This document shows, piece by piece, positions 26,728 to 37,074 of a stretch of DNA of 64,000 nucleotides. Both the position numbers and the translations under genes were made by a program. Within the stretch, counting starts at the first letter, position 1. Each line of letters begins with the position of its first letter. The DNA is taken from assembly GCF_900046455.1 (NCBI RefSeq), contig NZ_FCOT01000009.1, forward strand, positions 186,001 to 250,000, in the 5' to 3' direction. Below the pieces are notes generated by a model. The model was not told where the DNA came from, made no database searches, and worked only from the letters and a program-made list of their open reading frames with translations. Origin of the DNA: Cellulomonas timonensis. GTDB taxonomy: Bacteria > Actinomycetota > Actinomycetes > Actinomycetales > Cellulomonadaceae.

Positions 26728-28356
26728 ATGGCGCACGACCCTGACCCCACCCGGCTGATCGACCCCGAGACCGACCCGCTCGCGACGTACGTGCTCGAGC
26801 CCGACGACGTGCGCACGCTGCTCGACCGCGTGGTGACGTCGCCCGGGGCCAAGAGCCATACGACGCCCACGCCGTACACCGGCGCGCCGATCGCCGCCAT
26901 CCCGCTGTCCACAGCGGATGACGTGGCGCGCGCGGTCGTCGACGCCCGACGCGCGCAGCGCCTCTGGGAGCGGACCCCGCTGCGTGAGCGCGCCGCCGTG
27001 CTGCTCCGCCTCCACGACCTGGTCCTCGCGCGGCAGGGCGACGTGCTCGACCTCATCCAGGTCGAGAACGGCAAGTCGCGGCAGAGCGCGTACGAGGAGG
27101 TCGCCGACGTCGCGATCATCGCCCGCCACTACGCCCACCGCGCCCCGGCCTACCTGGCGCCGCGCCGTGTGCGCGGGCTGCTGCCGGTGCTGACCCGGGT
27201 GGACGTGCGCCGCCGCCCGCTCGGCGTGGTCGGCATCGTCGCGCCGTGGAACTACCCGCTGACGCTCACCCTGGGCGACGCGCTCCCCGCACTGGTCGCG
27301 GGGAACGCGGTGGTGGTGCGACCCGACCCGCAGACGGCCCTGACGGCCCTGTGGGCGGCCGAGCAGCTCGAGGAGGCCGGACTGCCGCCGGGCGTGCTGC
27401 AGGTCGTCGTGGGGGACGGCGGCATCGGCTCCGCGGTGGTCGACCACGTCGACCAGGTGACGTTCACCGGCTCCACGGCCACCGGGCGGCTCGTCGCGGC
27501 GCGCGCGGGGGAGCGGCTCATCCCCGCGACGCTCGAGCTCGGCGGCAAGAACCCCATGTACGTCGCCGAGGACGTCGACGTGGAGGTCGCCGCCGAGGGC
27601 GCCGTGCGCGCGTGCTTCTCCAACACCGGCCAGCTCTGCATGTCGATCGAGCGCCTGTACGTCCACGAGGAGGTCGCGGACGAGTTCATCGAGGCGTTCG
27701 TGCGGCGCACCCGCGCGCTGCGGCTCGGGTCGGGCCTCGACTACGCGTCGGACATGGGGTCGCTGACCTCCGCCGCCCAGCTCGCCCGGGTGGTCGAGCA
27801 TGTGGAGGACGCCCTCACCCACGGCGCCCGGGTGCTCGCCGGCGGAGTGCACCGCACCGACATCGGGCCGCTGTTCTACGAGCCCACGATCCTCGCCGAT
27901 GTGGCGCCTCAGGCCCGCGTGTTCCGGGACGAGACGTTCGGCCCGGTGGTGTCGCTGTACCGGGTGGCCTCCGACGACGAGGCAGTCGCCGCGATGAACG
28001 ACAGCGAGTTCGGGCTCAACGCCAGCGTGTGGACCCGCAGCACGCGCCGCGGCGCCGAGATCGCCCGCCGCGTCCGCTCAGGCACCGTGAACGTCAACGA
28101 GGCGTACGTCGCCGGGTGGGGCTCCACCGGCGCCCCGCAGGGCGGCCAGGGGCAGTCCGGGCTGGGCCACCGGCACGGCCCCGAGGGCATCTGGCAGACG
28201 ACGGCGCAGCAGACCGTCGCGGTGCAGCGCGGCGTGCACGGGGTGCTGGGCGGCCCCGGCATCGGGCTGCACCGGCTGTTCGACCTGGGCGCCGAGCGGT
28301 GGACCGAGGTCTACACCGACGTGCTGCGGACGATGAGGGCGCTGGGGCAGCCATGA
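26728..28356 (+). CDS. gabD2: Succinate-semialdehyde dehydrogenase, GabD2 type
   Basis: NADP-dependent aldehyde dehydrogenase, 542 residues. Catalytic Cys304 lies in TGQLCMSIERLYV and the general base Glu270 in LELGGKNPMYV; VVGIVAPWNYPLTLT, FTGSTATGR and DETFGPVVSLYRV complete the fold. The LCMSIERLYV and SGTVNVNEAY segments recall the actinobacterial GabD2 group (Rv1731), so succinic semialdehyde is a likely but unproven substrate. Leaderless ATG at 26728. Its stop overlaps the ATG of an alpha/beta hydrolase, so the pair is cotranscribed. Confidence 0.87.
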   Translation: MAHDPDPTRLIDPETDPLATYVLEPDDVRTLLDRVVTSPGAKSHTTPTPYTGAPIAAIPLSTADDVARAVVDARRAQRLWERTPLRERAAVLLRLHDLVLARQGDVLDLIQVENGKSRQSAYEEVADVAIIARHYAHRAPAYLAPRRVRGLLPVLTRVDVRRRPLGVVGIVAPWNYPLTLTLGDALPALVAGNAVVVRPDPQTALTALWAAEQLEEAGLPPGVLQVVVGDGGIGSAVVDHVDQVTFTGSTATGRLVAARAGERLIPATLELGGKNPMYVAEDVDVEVAAEGAVRACFSNTGQLCMSIERLYVHEEVADEFIEAFVRRTRALRLGSGLDYASDMGSLTSAAQLARVVEHVEDALTHGARVLAGGVHRTDIGPLFYEPTILADVAPQARVFRDETFGPVVSLYRVASDDEAVAAMNDSEFGLNASVWTRSTRRGAEIARRVRSGTVNVNEAYVAGWGSTGAPQGGQGQSGLGHRHGPEGIWQTTAQQTVAVQRGVHGVLGGPGIGLHRLFDLGAERWTEVYTDVLRTMRALGQP

Positions 28357-29327
28357 GCGACGTGCTGGCTGTGAGCAGGCTGCTGGCCGACGCCGGGCTG
28401 CCGCCGCTGCCGCCCGCCGTCTCCGGCGTCGTGGCGGGCGCTGTGAGCCGTTCTGAGGCCGTCTACCGGGTCACGCCGGGCTTCCGGCCGGTGGCCCTCG
28501 ACGTGCACGTGCCCGAGGCCGTCAGCGCGCCGGGCGACGCAGGCCGCGGAGTCCCGCTCGTGGTCTGGGCGCACGGCGGCGGCTGGGAGCAGGGCGACCG
28601 CCGCGACACCCCCGGCAACTGGCCCCACGGGTGGCTCTTCGAGGCGTGCGTCGCAGCCGGGCTGGCTGTCGCGACCCTCGACTACCGGCTCTCCGGCGAG
28701 GCCGCCTTCCCCGCCGCGTTCGACGACGTGCGGGCCGGTGTGCGCTACCTGCGCGCCGTGGCGCCGGCCCTCGGCGTCGACGGCAGCCGGATCGCCGTCA
28801 TGGGGGAGAGCGCCGGCGGCCAGCTGGCCGCGCTCCTGGCGCTGGCCGGCACGGGGGTCGACATGGACGGGCTGGACGTGGGCGCGACAGACCCCGCCAG
28901 CGGGCCCGTGGGCGAGGTGGGCGACGCGTTCGCCGGGCCCGTGCAGGCCGCGGCGCTGCTCTACCCGCCCACCGACTTCACGCCTGCCGGCGCCCCCATC
29001 TCGAGCGCCTTCCCGGAGGCGGAGGGCGGCGCCGACGACCGGATGCTCGGCGGCCCCGCCACCGAGCGGCCAGCCGTCGCGATCGCGGCCTCGCCCGTGA
29101 CATATGCGCGCCGCGACGCCCCGCCCGTGCTGCTGCTGCATGGCGATGAGGACTCGATCGTGCGGCTCGACCAGAGTGTGCGGCTGCGCGACGCCCTCGT
29201 CGCCGCGGGCGCGCGCGACGTGGTCCTGGACGTGGTGCCCGGCGCCGAGCATTGCTTCGAGGGCGTCGACCCCGTGCCGCCGCTGGAGCGCGCGGTGGCC
29301 TTCCTCGCGGCCCGCATCGGGGTCTAG
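28353..29327 (+). CDS. Alpha/beta hydrolase of the hormone-sensitive lipase type
   Basis: A 324-residue esterase/carboxylesterase. HGGGW (74-78) forms the oxyanion hole, Ser153 in GESAGG is the nucleophile, the acid is in HGDEDSIV and the His in GAEHCFEG. The N-terminal helical cap of about 40 residues is unusual. The ATG overlaps the upstream dehydrogenase stop by 4 nt, suggesting that the ester or lactone it cleaves feeds the aldehyde dehydrogenase, though this is inference. A strong terminator follows. Confidence 0.87.
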   Translation: MSDVLAVSRLLADAGLPPLPPAVSGVVAGAVSRSEAVYRVTPGFRPVALDVHVPEAVSAPGDAGRGVPLVVWAHGGGWEQGDRRDTPGNWPHGWLFEACVAAGLAVATLDYRLSGEAAFPAAFDDVRAGVRYLRAVAPALGVDGSRIAVMGESAGGQLAALLALAGTGVDMDGLDVGATDPASGPVGEVGDAFAGPVQAAALLYPPTDFTPAGAPISSAFPEAEGGADDRMLGGPATERPAVAIAASPVTYARRDAPPVLLLHGDEDSIVRLDQSVRLRDALVAAGARDVVLDVVPGAEHCFEGVDPVPPLERAVAFLAARIGV

Positions 29328-29336
29328 GCCGGGACG

Positions 29337-29376
29337 CACACGACGCCGTGGCCCAGGCGGGCCACGGCGTCGTGTG
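29337..29376. terminator. Strong bidirectional terminator
   Basis: CACACGACGCCGTGGCCC (29337-29354) pairs perfectly with 29359-29376 in an 18-bp stem with a 4-nt loop. It separates the hydrolase gene from the convergent ackA. Confidence 0.93.
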
Positions 29377-29409
29377 GTGCGGCGCTGGAGCGCGCCGCGA
29401 CGTGCGGGG

Positions 29410-30669
29410 TCAGGCCTGGGCTGCCGCCTCGGCGATCGTCGCCACCGTGAGCCGGGCGATGGCCAGCTCCTCGGCCGTCGGCACCACGAGCACCAGCGTC
29501 GGGGCGCCGTCGGGGGAGATGACCGTCACGTCGGACTTGCGGCCCTCGTTGCGCTCCAGGTCGATCGTGTAGCCCAGGCCCTCGAGCCCGGCCAGGGCGT
29601 GCGCGCGCACGATGTCGTCGTTCTCGCCGATGCCGGCCGTGAACGACAGGACGTCGACGTGGCCGAGCACGGCGGTGTACGCGCCGATGTACTTGCGCAG
29701 GCGGTGGATGTACACGTCCAGCGCGAGCTTCGCGTCCGCGTCCCCCGCCGCGATCATCTCGTGCAGGGTGCGGAAGTCGCTCTCGCCGGACAGGCCCTTG
29801 ACGCCCGACCGCCGGTTCAGCAGGTCGTCGATGTCGTCGATCGACATGCCGGCGTTCCGGTAGAGGTGGAACACGACGCCCGGGTCGATGTCGCCCGAGC
29901 GGGTGCCCATGACCAGGCCCTCGAGGGGCGTCAGGCCCATCGAGGTCTCCACCGCGACGCCACCCTTCACCGCGGACACGGACGCGCCGTTGCCCAGGTG
30001 CAGGACGATCTGGTTGAGGTCCTCGAGCGGGCGGCCGACGATGTTCGCGACCTCGGCCGAGACGTACTGGTGCGACGTGCCGTGGGCGCCGTAGCGGCGG
30101 ATCGAGTACGTCGCCGCGACGTCCTGCGGGATCGCGTAGGTGGCGGCGGCGTCCGGGAGGGTGCGGAAGAACGACGAGTCGAACACCGCGACCTGCGGCA
30201 CATCCGGGAGCAGCTCGCGGGCGACCTCGATGCCGCGGGCGTTCGCCGGGTTGTGCAGCGGGGCCAGCGGGGACAGCGCCTCGATGCCCGCCACCACGGC
30301 GTCGTCGATCAGCGCGGGGCCGGCGAACACGTCGCCGCCCTGCACCACCCGGTGGCCCACCGCGACGACATCCGCCTCGGCCAGGTCCGGGCCGTGCTCG
30401 GCGAACAGCTCCAGCACACGGCGCAGCGCCTGGCCGTGGTCCGCGATCGGCTCGGTGAGCTTCGTGGAGACGCCCGCGTGCTTGTGCGTGAGCAGCGCGT
30501 CGTCCGCGCCGATCCGCTCGACGATGCCCGACGCGATCGCGTCGCCGCCGATCGGGTCGACGAGCTGGTACTTCACCGACGACGAGCCCGAGTTGATGAC
30601 GAGCACGGTGCCGTGGGGGGCGTCGGTCTGCTGGCCCGGCTGGTCGCCGGATCCGTGGAGCGGGTTCAC
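29410..30669 (-). CDS. ackA: Acetate kinase
   Basis: Converts acetyl phosphate plus ADP to acetate plus ATP. The 419-residue ASKHA protein has [16 protein letters not shown] (residues about 22-37), HRVVQGGD, the catalytic stretch [45 protein letters not shown] in variant form (ETSMGL), and a terminal [10 protein letters not shown]. The GTG start overlaps the pta TGA. It is last in an xfp-pta-ackA operon; acetyl phosphate from phosphoketolase can yield ATP directly. An N-terminal extension of about 20 residues precedes the domain. Confidence 0.96.
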   Translation of the reverse strand: MNPLHGSGDQPGQQTDAPHGTVLVINSGSSSVKYQLVDPIGGDAIASGIVERIGADDALLTHKHAGVSTKLTEPIADHGQALRRVLELFAEHGPDLAEADVVAVGHRVVQGGDVFAGPALIDDAVVAGIEALSPLAPLHNPANARGIEVARELLPDVPQVAVFDSSFFRTLPDAAATYAIPQDVAATYSIRRYGAHGTSHQYVSAEVANIVGRPLEDLNQIVLHLGNGASVSAVKGGVAVETSMGLTPLEGLVMGTRSGDIDPGVVFHLYRNAGMSIDDIDDLLNRRSGVKGLSGESDFRTLHEMIAAGDADAKLALDVYIHRLRKYIGAYTAVLGHVDVLSFTAGIGENDDIVRAHALAGLEGLGYTIDLERNEGRKSDVTVISPDGAPTLVLVVPTAEELAIARLTVATIAEAAAQA

Positions 30670-32747
30670 GCGTTGTCCTCCGAGTGGGTGTCCAGGGCCT
30701 GCGCCTGGATGGCTGTGATCGCGACGGTGTTGACGATGTCCTGCACCAGGGCGCCGCGCGACAGGTCGTTGACCGGCTTGCGCAGGCCCTGGAGCACGGG
30801 GCCGATGGCCACAGCGCCCGCGGAGCGCTGCACGGCCTTGTAGGTGTTGTTGCCCGTGTTCAGGTCGGGGAAGACGAAGACGGTGGCCCGGCCGGCGACG
30901 GCCGAGTCGGGCATCTTCGTGTTGGCCACCGACGCGTCCACCGCGGCGTCGTACTGGATCGGGCCCTCGACCGACAGGTCGGGACGGCGCTCGCGGACCA
31001 GCGCAGTCGCCGCGCGGACCTTGTCCACGTCGACACCCGAGCCGGACTCGCCGGTCGAGTACGACAGCATCGCGATGCGCGGCTCGATGCCGAACTGCGC
31101 GGCGGTCGCCGCCGAGGAGATTGCGATGTCCGCGAGCTGCTCGGCCGTCGGGTCAGGGTTCACGGCGCAGTCGCCGTAGACCAGCACGCGGTCCTCCAGG
31201 CACATGAGGAACACGCTCGAGACGATCGAGACGCCCGGGGCCGTCTTGATGATCTCGAAGGACGGCTTGATGGTGTGCGCCGTGGTGTGCAGCGCGCCCG
31301 AGACCATGCCGTCGGCCAAGCCGAGCTCGACCATCATCGTGCCGAAGTACGACACCGACGAGACGATCTCGCGGGCGCGCTCCACCGTCATGCCCTTGTG
31401 GGCGCGCAGCTTCGTGTACTCCTCGGCGAAGCGCTCGAACATGTCGCCCGAGCGCGGGTCGATGATCTTCGCGTCGGCGATCTGCAGCCCGAGCTCGGTG
31501 GCCCGCGCGCGGATCGACGTCTCGTCGCCCAGGAGCGTCAGCTCGGCGACCCCGCGCTGCAGCAGCGTCGAGGCGGCCCGCAGGATGCGGTCGTCGTTGC
31601 CCTCGGGCAGCACGATGTGCTTGCGGTCCGCCCGGGCCCGGTCGAGCAGCTCGTACTCGAACATCAGCGGCGTGACGACCTCGCGGCGCGGCACGTCCAG
31701 CGCCGCGACGATCGCGGAGCCGTCCACGTGGCTCTCGAACAGCGACAGCGCGCTGTCCACCTTGCGCTGCGAGTCCGCCGACACGCGGCCCCGGGTCTGC
31801 CCGGCGGCGCTGGCGCTGCGGAACGTGCCCGCGTCCGTGCGGATGATCGGCAGCCGCGAGCCCAGGCCCTCGACAAGCTTCGCGACCGTCGGCGGCGGGA
31901 AGAACCCGCCGTTGAGGATGATGCCCGCCAGCGAGGGGAAGCCCTCGGCGGCGTGTGCCAGCAGCAGGCCCAGCAGGATGTCGGAGCGGTCCCCGGGGGT
32001 GATGACCAGCACGCCGTCGTGCAGCCGGTCGAGCAGGTGCTCGATCGACATGGCGCCCACCAGCACGTCCACGACCTCGCGGGAGAGCAGCTCCTCGTCG
32101 CCGACGGCCAGCGTGCCGCCGACGGCGTCCATGAGCTGCCGCACCGTGGGGGCGGTGAGGAACGGGTCCTCGGGCAGGGCCCACGCCGGCGCCACGGTGC
32201 TGACGGCCTCGCGGACCTGGTCCAGCTCATCCGGGACGCAACGGTTCGCGACCACGGCCATCACGTTCGCGTGGTTGGCCTCGAGCTCGCTGACCGCGAC
32301 CTCCGTGATCTGCCGCACCTCGTCGGGCGTGCGGCCGTTGCCGCTGACCACCAGCAGCACCGGGGCGCCGAGGTTCGCGGCGATGCGCGCGTTGTACGAC
32401 AGCTCGGTGGGCCCGGCCACATCCGTGTAGTCGGTGCCGACGATGACGACGACGTCGCACTGCCGCTCGACCGCGTGGTACCGCTGGACGATCTCGCCGA
32501 GGGCGGCCTCGGGGTCGGCGTGCACCTGGTCGTAGGTGACGCCGATGCAGTCGGCGTAGGCGAGGTCGACGCCGTCGTGCGCGAGCAGCAGCTCGAGCAC
32601 GTAGTCGGGCGTGGCGGTGGAGCGGGCGATCGGCCGGAACACGCCGACCCGCTCGACCGATCGGGTCAGGAGGTCGACGAGGCCCAGGGCGACGGTGGAT
32701 TTGCCGGTGTCGCCCTCGGCCGAGGTGACGTAGATGCTGCGAGACAC
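30666..32747 (-). CDS. pta: Phosphate acetyltransferase, long form
   Basis: Interconverts acetyl-CoA and acetyl phosphate. The 693-residue protein has an N-terminal P-loop domain ([11 protein letters not shown] near 8-18), a middle DRTGG-type regulatory domain (about 215-330) and the C-terminal PTA_PTB catalytic domain (about 370-690, with [32 protein letters not shown] and [18 protein letters not shown]). GTG 32747 is the best start; the in-frame GTG at 32822 would overlap the xfp stop and add residues without homology. The stop overlaps ackA. Long-form Pta is allosterically regulated in E. coli through the N-terminal region. Confidence 0.95.
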   Translation of the reverse strand: MSRSIYVTSAEGDTGKSTVALGLVDLLTRSVERVGVFRPIARSTATPDYVLELLLAHDGVDLAYADCIGVTYDQVHADPEAALGEIVQRYHAVERQCDVVVIVGTDYTDVAGPTELSYNARIAANLGAPVLLVVSGNGRTPDEVRQITEVAVSELEANHANVMAVVANRCVPDELDQVREAVSTVAPAWALPEDPFLTAPTVRQLMDAVGGTLAVGDEELLSREVVDVLVGAMSIEHLLDRLHDGVLVITPGDRSDILLGLLLAHAAEGFPSLAGIILNGGFFPPPTVAKLVEGLGSRLPIIRTDAGTFRSASAAGQTRGRVSADSQRKVDSALSLFESHVDGSAIVAALDVPRREVVTPLMFEYELLDRARADRKHIVLPEGNDDRILRAASTLLQRGVAELTLLGDETSIRARATELGLQIADAKIIDPRSGDMFERFAEEYTKLRAHKGMTVERAREIVSSVSYFGTMMVELGLADGMVSGALHTTAHTIKPSFEIIKTAPGVSIVSSVFLMCLEDRVLVYGDCAVNPDPTAEQLADIAISSAATAAQFGIEPRIAMLSYSTGESGSGVDVDKVRAATALVRERRPDLSVEGPIQYDAAVDASVANTKMPDSAVAGRATVFVFPDLNTGNNTYKAVQRSAGAVAIGPVLQGLRKPVNDLSRGALVQDIVNTVAITAIQAQALDTHSEDNA

Positions 32748-32808
32748 GGGTGTTGCTTCTTCCTCTGAAGAGATCTGCTGGGTGGCGCGGTGGAGCGGCG
32801 GGGACGGG

Positions 32809-35301
32809 CTACTCGTTGTCACCGCCCGTCGCCGCTGTGGCGTCGTACATCGGGCCGGCGCCCTCGGTGGCGGTCTCGCCGGCGTCCGGCCACACCCAGT
32901 CGCGCACGGCGGGCAGGTCCTCGCCGTGCTCCCGGGTGTACTCGCGGGCCTCGATGCGGGCGTCCGCCATCCGCTGGCGCAGGCCCGCGGCCTTCGAGCG
33001 CAGGCTCGGCACCTGGTCGATGACGTCGATCACCAGGTGGAAGCGGTCCAAGTCGTTGAGCATGACCATGTCGAACGGCGTCGTGGTCGTGCCCTCCTCC
33101 TTGTAGCCGCGCACGTGGATGTTCGAGTGCCCGGCGCGGCGGTAGGTGAGCCGGTGGATCAGCCACGGGTAGCCGTGGTACGCGAACACCACGGGCTTGT
33201 CCGTGGTGAAGAGCGTGTCGAAATCCCGGTCGGACAGGCCGTGCGGGTGCTCCTTCGCGTCCTGCAGCCGCATCAGGTCCACCACGTTGATGACCCGGAC
33301 GCGCAGGTCGGGCAGCTCGCGGCGCAGGATGTCCGCCGCGGCCAGGACCTCGAGGGTCGGCACGTCGCCCGCGCAGCCGAGCACCACGTCCGGGTCCTCG
33401 CCGGGGACCTCGTTGCCCGCCCACTCCCAGATCCCCAGGCCGCGCGTGCAGTGCGCGATGGCCTGGTCCATCGTGAGGAAGTTCGGCGCGGGCTGCTTGC
33501 CGGACACCACCACGTTCACGTAGTCGCGGCTGCGCAGGCAGTGGTCGTACGTGCTGAGCAGGGTGTTCGCGTCCGGCGGCAAGTACACCCGGACGATCTC
33601 CGCCTTCTTGTTGATGACGTGGTCGATGAAGCCCGGGTCCTGGTGGCTGAAGCCGTTGTGGTCCTGGCGCCACACGTGGCTGGACAGCAGGTAGTTCAGC
33701 GACGCGATGGGGCGGCGCCACGGGATCTCCCGCGTCACCTTCAGCCACTTGGCGTGCTGGTTGAACATCGAGTCGACGATGTGGATGAACGCCTCGTAGC
33801 AGTTGAACAGCCCGTGGCGCCCGGTCAGCAGGTACCCCTCGAGCCAGCCCTGGCACTGGTGCTCCGAGAGCATCTCCATCACGCGGCCCGCCCGGGCCAG
33901 GTGCTCGTCCACCGCCGGGTCGAGGAACTCGGCGTCCCACTGCTTGTCGGTGACCTCGAAGACCGCCTGCAGGCGGTTCGACGCGGTCTCGTCGGGGCCG
34001 AAGATCCGGAAGTTGTGCGGGTTCTGGCGGATCACGTCGGCGAGCCACTCGCCCAGCACGCGCGGCGCCTCCGAGATGGAGCCGCCCGGCACCGGCACGT
34101 CCACCGCGTAGTCGCGGAAGTCGGGCAGGCGCAGGTCGTGCAGCAGCAGGCCGCCGTTGGCGTGCGGGTTGTCGCTGATCCGCAGCGGCCCGTCCGGCGC
34201 CATCGCGCGGATGTCAGGCTCGACCCGGCCCTCGGCGTCGAACAGCTCGTCCGGGCCGTATGAGCGCATCCACTGCTCGAGCGTGGCCAGGTGCTCCTTG
34301 GTGTCGCGGGCGCTGGCCAGCGGCACCTGGTGCGCGCGCCACGAGCCCTCGACCTGCTTGCCGTCGATGACCTTCGGGCAGGTCCAGCCCTTGGGGGTGC
34401 GGAAGATGATCATCGGCCAGGTGGGACGCGACTCGTCGCCGGCGGCGGCCCGCGCCTTGATCTCCGCGATCTCGTTCATCACCGTGTCGAGCAGCTCCGC
34501 GAACCGAGCGTGGTACGAGAGCGGAGACTCGTCGTCGAAGCCCGCGACGAACATGTGCGGCTTGTGGCCGTAGCCCCGCATCAGGTCCAGCAGCTCCGAG
34601 TCGGGGATCCGCGCGAGCACCGACGGGTTCGCGATCTTGTAGCCGTTGAGGTGCAGGATCGGGAGCACCACGCCGTCGTTGAGCGGGTGGACGAACTTGT
34701 TGGAGTGCCAGCTCGTCGCCAGCGGCCCGGTCTCCGCCTCGCCGTCGCCGATGACGGCCGTGACCAGCAGGTCCGGGTTGTCGAACGCGGCGCCGTAGGC
34801 ATGTGACAGGGCGTAGCCGAGCTCGCCGCCCTCATGGATCGACCCAGGGGTCTCCGGCGCGACGTGGCTCGGGATGCCGCCAGGGAACGAGAACTGCCGG
34901 AACAGCCGGCGCAGGCCCTCGGCGTCCTCGGTGATGTCCGAGTAGACCTCGGAGTACGTGCCGTCCAGGTACGCGTTCGCGACGAGCCCCGGGCCGCCGT
35001 GGCCCGGCCCTGTCACGTACATCGTGGACTGGTGGCGCTCGCGGATCATCCGGTTGAGGTGCGCGTACAGGAAGTTCAGGCCGGGCGTCGTGCCCCAGTG
35101 GCCCAGCAGACGGGGTTTGACGTCGTCGACGGTGAGCGGGGTGCGCAGCAGCGGGTCGTCGAGCAGGTAGATCTGCCCGACGGAGAGATAGTTGGCAGCG
35201 CGCCACCAGCGGTGGATGGTCTCGAGCGTCTCGGGTCCGGCGCCCGAGCCCCCCAGGGGCCAGCTCTGCTGTGACGTGGTCGGTGGCGCTGTGGTGCTCA
35301 T
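32809..35301 (-). CDS. xfp: Xylulose-5-phosphate/fructose-6-phosphate phosphoketolase
   Basis: Thiamine-diphosphate enzyme cleaving xylulose-5-P or fructose-6-P with phosphate into acetyl phosphate plus an aldose phosphate. The 830-residue protein matches Xfp length and shows [50 protein letters not shown]-type active-site loop, [15 protein letters not shown] (ThDP motif) and [17 protein letters not shown] 35301 with AAAGG upstream begins the conserved domain; the upstream frame is a shadow. First gene of xfp-pta-ackA, which routes pentoses from plant polymers to acetate with ATP gain. Confidence 0.96.
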   Translation of the reverse strand: MSTTAPPTTSQQSWPLGGSGAGPETLETIHRWWRAANYLSVGQIYLLDDPLLRTPLTVDDVKPRLLGHWGTTPGLNFLYAHLNRMIRERHQSTMYVTGPGHGGPGLVANAYLDGTYSEVYSDITEDAEGLRRLFRQFSFPGGIPSHVAPETPGSIHEGGELGYALSHAYGAAFDNPDLLVTAVIGDGEAETGPLATSWHSNKFVHPLNDGVVLPILHLNGYKIANPSVLARIPDSELLDLMRGYGHKPHMFVAGFDDESPLSYHARFAELLDTVMNEIAEIKARAAAGDESRPTWPMIIFRTPKGWTCPKVIDGKQVEGSWRAHQVPLASARDTKEHLATLEQWMRSYGPDELFDAEGRVEPDIRAMAPDGPLRISDNPHANGGLLLHDLRLPDFRDYAVDVPVPGGSISEAPRVLGEWLADVIRQNPHNFRIFGPDETASNRLQAVFEVTDKQWDAEFLDPAVDEHLARAGRVMEMLSEHQCQGWLEGYLLTGRHGLFNCYEAFIHIVDSMFNQHAKWLKVTREIPWRRPIASLNYLLSSHVWRQDHNGFSHQDPGFIDHVINKKAEIVRVYLPPDANTLLSTYDHCLRSRDYVNVVVSGKQPAPNFLTMDQAIAHCTRGLGIWEWAGNEVPGEDPDVVLGCAGDVPTLEVLAAADILRRELPDLRVRVINVVDLMRLQDAKEHPHGLSDRDFDTLFTTDKPVVFAYHGYPWLIHRLTYRRAGHSNIHVRGYKEEGTTTTPFDMVMLNDLDRFHLVIDVIDQVPSLRSKAAGLRQRMADARIEAREYTREHGEDLPAVRDWVWPDAGETATEGAGPMYDATAATGGDNE

Positions 35302-35720
35302 GCAGTCCCGCCTTTCGTCCTGCCCCCGAGCCCGCGGCGTCGGAGGCATGCCAAGCCTTTCGTCTGTCGAGACGGCCGACTGGGACGTCTGACCCATGAC
35401 CGCCTTCTGGCCCCTTCTGTCATACAACCCCATGCGGCGACTCCGCGCACAGCCCGGCCCTCGCGCGCGGAGAGGGCAGCCGCCCAGGTGGGGCCGTGTT
35501 CTCGGGCCCACCAGCACCTGCGTGTGTGGGCGAACTCACCGTGCCCGCGCGCGCGGACGGTGAGTCGGAGGGCCTCCGGCGTCGTTGTCGGGTGTCGCGG
35601 CCGTCACACCCGCCGTCGACCCGTGCCGTGCGCGCCCGCTGGCCCACGCGCCCGGGTTACCGTGAGCCGTGCCCGCGACCCCGCCCCCCGCGACCGTCCG
35701 GATCCTCGACGACGGGACGG
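35302..35720. other. Intergenic region between divergent xfp and SURF1 genes
   Basis: No convincing gene. The decanucleotide GCCTTTCGTC appears twice, at 35310-35319 and 35355-35364 (45 bp apart), both upstream of xfp; the copy nearest the start supplies the AAAGG of its SD. An imperfect inverted repeat AGACG-N11-CGTCT occurs near 35370-35390. The xfp promoter must lie here, but no clear -10/-35 pair was found. The SURF1 promoter is not evident either. Confidence 0.4.
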
Positions 35721-36587
35721 GTGGAGTCGACCACCGTGCTGCGCGCCGCGACGCGGCCCCGGATGCTGGTCCTGCTGGCGGTGCTCCTGCTGGCCGCGAT
35801 GGTGTGCGCCCGGCTGGGGATGTGGCAGCTCGACCGGGCCGAGGTCAGGGGCGGCGACAGCGCGGCGCAGGAGCAGGCGCAGCGCGAGGCGCAGGAGCCG
35901 AAGGACATCGGGGACGTGCTCGCCCCCCAGACCACGTTCACCGGCGGTCTCGTCGGCCAGCAGGGGGGGGCGCGCGGCTCTTACGAGCCCGACGGGCAGC
36001 TCCTGGTCGTGGAGCGGGCAATCGGCGAGGAGACCGGCTACCTGGTGCTCACGCCGTTGCGGGTCAGCGACACCCTGCCGTCCACCCCCGGCGACGACGC
36101 CGGGGAGCCGGCGCCCGTGCTGCCCGTGGTGCGCGGCTGGGTTGCCGACCCCGCCGACGCCGCCGCGCTGGCAGTCCCGACCGGCGAGGTCACGGTCACC
36201 GGCCGCCTGCAGGCCTCAGAGGGGCCCGGGCTCGGCGGGCAGCCCGCGGGGCAGATCGACGCGATCAGCTCGGCGGAGTTGCTCGGCTTCTGGGCCGGCC
36301 CCATCTGGACGGGCTACGTGGTGCTCGCCGACGCGGCCCCCGCGGACGCCGCGCACGACGCGGGGCTCGAGCTCCTGCCGGCCCCCACCCGCGCGGGCTC
36401 CGGGCTGAACATCCAGAACCTCGCCTATGCCGCCCAGTGGTGGATCTTCGGCGGCTTCGCGCTCTTCGTGTGGGTGCGGCTGGTCCGTGACGAGGCCGCA
36501 GGCGACGGGCCGCCGCTGGACCAGACCGACGAGACTGACGAGACCGGCGCGGTCACCCAGCAGACGGGCGCCTCCGCAGCTCCTTGA
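35721..36587 (+). CDS. SURF1-family cytochrome oxidase assembly protein
   Basis: Membrane protein that assists heme a insertion into aa3-type cytochrome oxidase. The 288-residue product has an N-terminal transmembrane span (MLVLLAVLLLAAMVCARLG) followed by WQLDRAE, the extracytoplasmic SURF1 domain with VVRGWV and TVTGRLQASEGPG, and a C-terminal span in NLAYAAQWWIFGGFALFVWVRL, the family end signature. GTG 35721 is the most likely start; upstream sequence in frame is Arg/Pro-rich noise. Its last 35 nt overlap the end of the convergent arfB-like gene. Confidence 0.85.
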   Translation: MESTTVLRAATRPRMLVLLAVLLLAAMVCARLGMWQLDRAEVRGGDSAAQEQAQREAQEPKDIGDVLAPQTTFTGGLVGQQGGARGSYEPDGQLLVVERAIGEETGYLVLTPLRVSDTLPSTPGDDAGEPAPVLPVVRGWVADPADAAALAVPTGEVTVTGRLQASEGPGLGGQPAGQIDAISSAELLGFWAGPIWTGYVVLADAAPADAAHDAGLELLPAPTRAGSGLNIQNLAYAAQWWIFGGFALFVWVRLVRDEAAGDGPPLDQTDETDETGAVTQQTGASAAP

Positions 36588-36981
36588 CCGCGCGCCTGCG
36601 CTGCTCGCCCTGCGCGCGACGCGTCCGAGAGGACCGGCTGGCGCGCGTCGGACGACGCGGCGGGGGAGGCGGGGCCAGCGCCTCGTCGAGCAGGGCCTGC
36701 GCGCGGGCGAGCGCGGCCTCCCGGTTCCGGAGCTGGGACCGGTGCTCCGACGCGGCCACGGTGAGCACGTCCTCGTCCAGTCGGGCGGCCAGGCGCTCCC
36801 GCACCCGCTCGAGCTGGGCAGGGCTCGTCCAGGCGATCGCGGTGAGGTCCACCGAGAGCTCCACCCGCGAGTCCGCCGTGTTCACGGACTGGCCTCCCGG
36901 GCCGCTCGACCGCGAGAAGCGCCACGCGAGCGCCTCGGGCGGGAGCGTGGCGCCGCCGCGTAGCCGACGTGATCCGAACAT
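36553..36981 (-). CDS. arfB: ArfB/YaeJ-like peptidyl-tRNA hydrolase
   Basis: Codon-independent ribosome rescue factor that releases peptides from stalled ribosomes. The 142-residue protein (E. coli ArfB is 140) has the GGQ motif at 29-31 in SSGPGGQSVNTADSRVEL and a basic C-terminal tail (RASRSSRTRRAQGEQRRR) that in ArfB enters the empty mRNA channel. The ATG at 36981 is preceded by GATCCT six nt upstream on the minus strand, fitting a leaderless start. It lacks the codon-recognition domains of RF1/RF2. It overlaps the SURF1 3' end tail to tail by 35 nt. Confidence 0.9.
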   Translation of the reverse strand: MFGSRRLRGGATLPPEALAWRFSRSSGPGGQSVNTADSRVELSVDLTAIAWTSPAQLERVRERLAARLDEDVLTVAASEHRSQLRNREAALARAQALLDEALAPPPPPRRPTRASRSSRTRRAQGEQRRRAVKELRRRPSAG

Positions 36982-37074
36982 GCGTCCAGGATCGGCTACC
37001 GCGCAGGGGTCTGTCACGGGCATACTCACACCGCTGGGTCCAGGTCCCGGCGTCGCGACGTCGAAGGAGACCGC

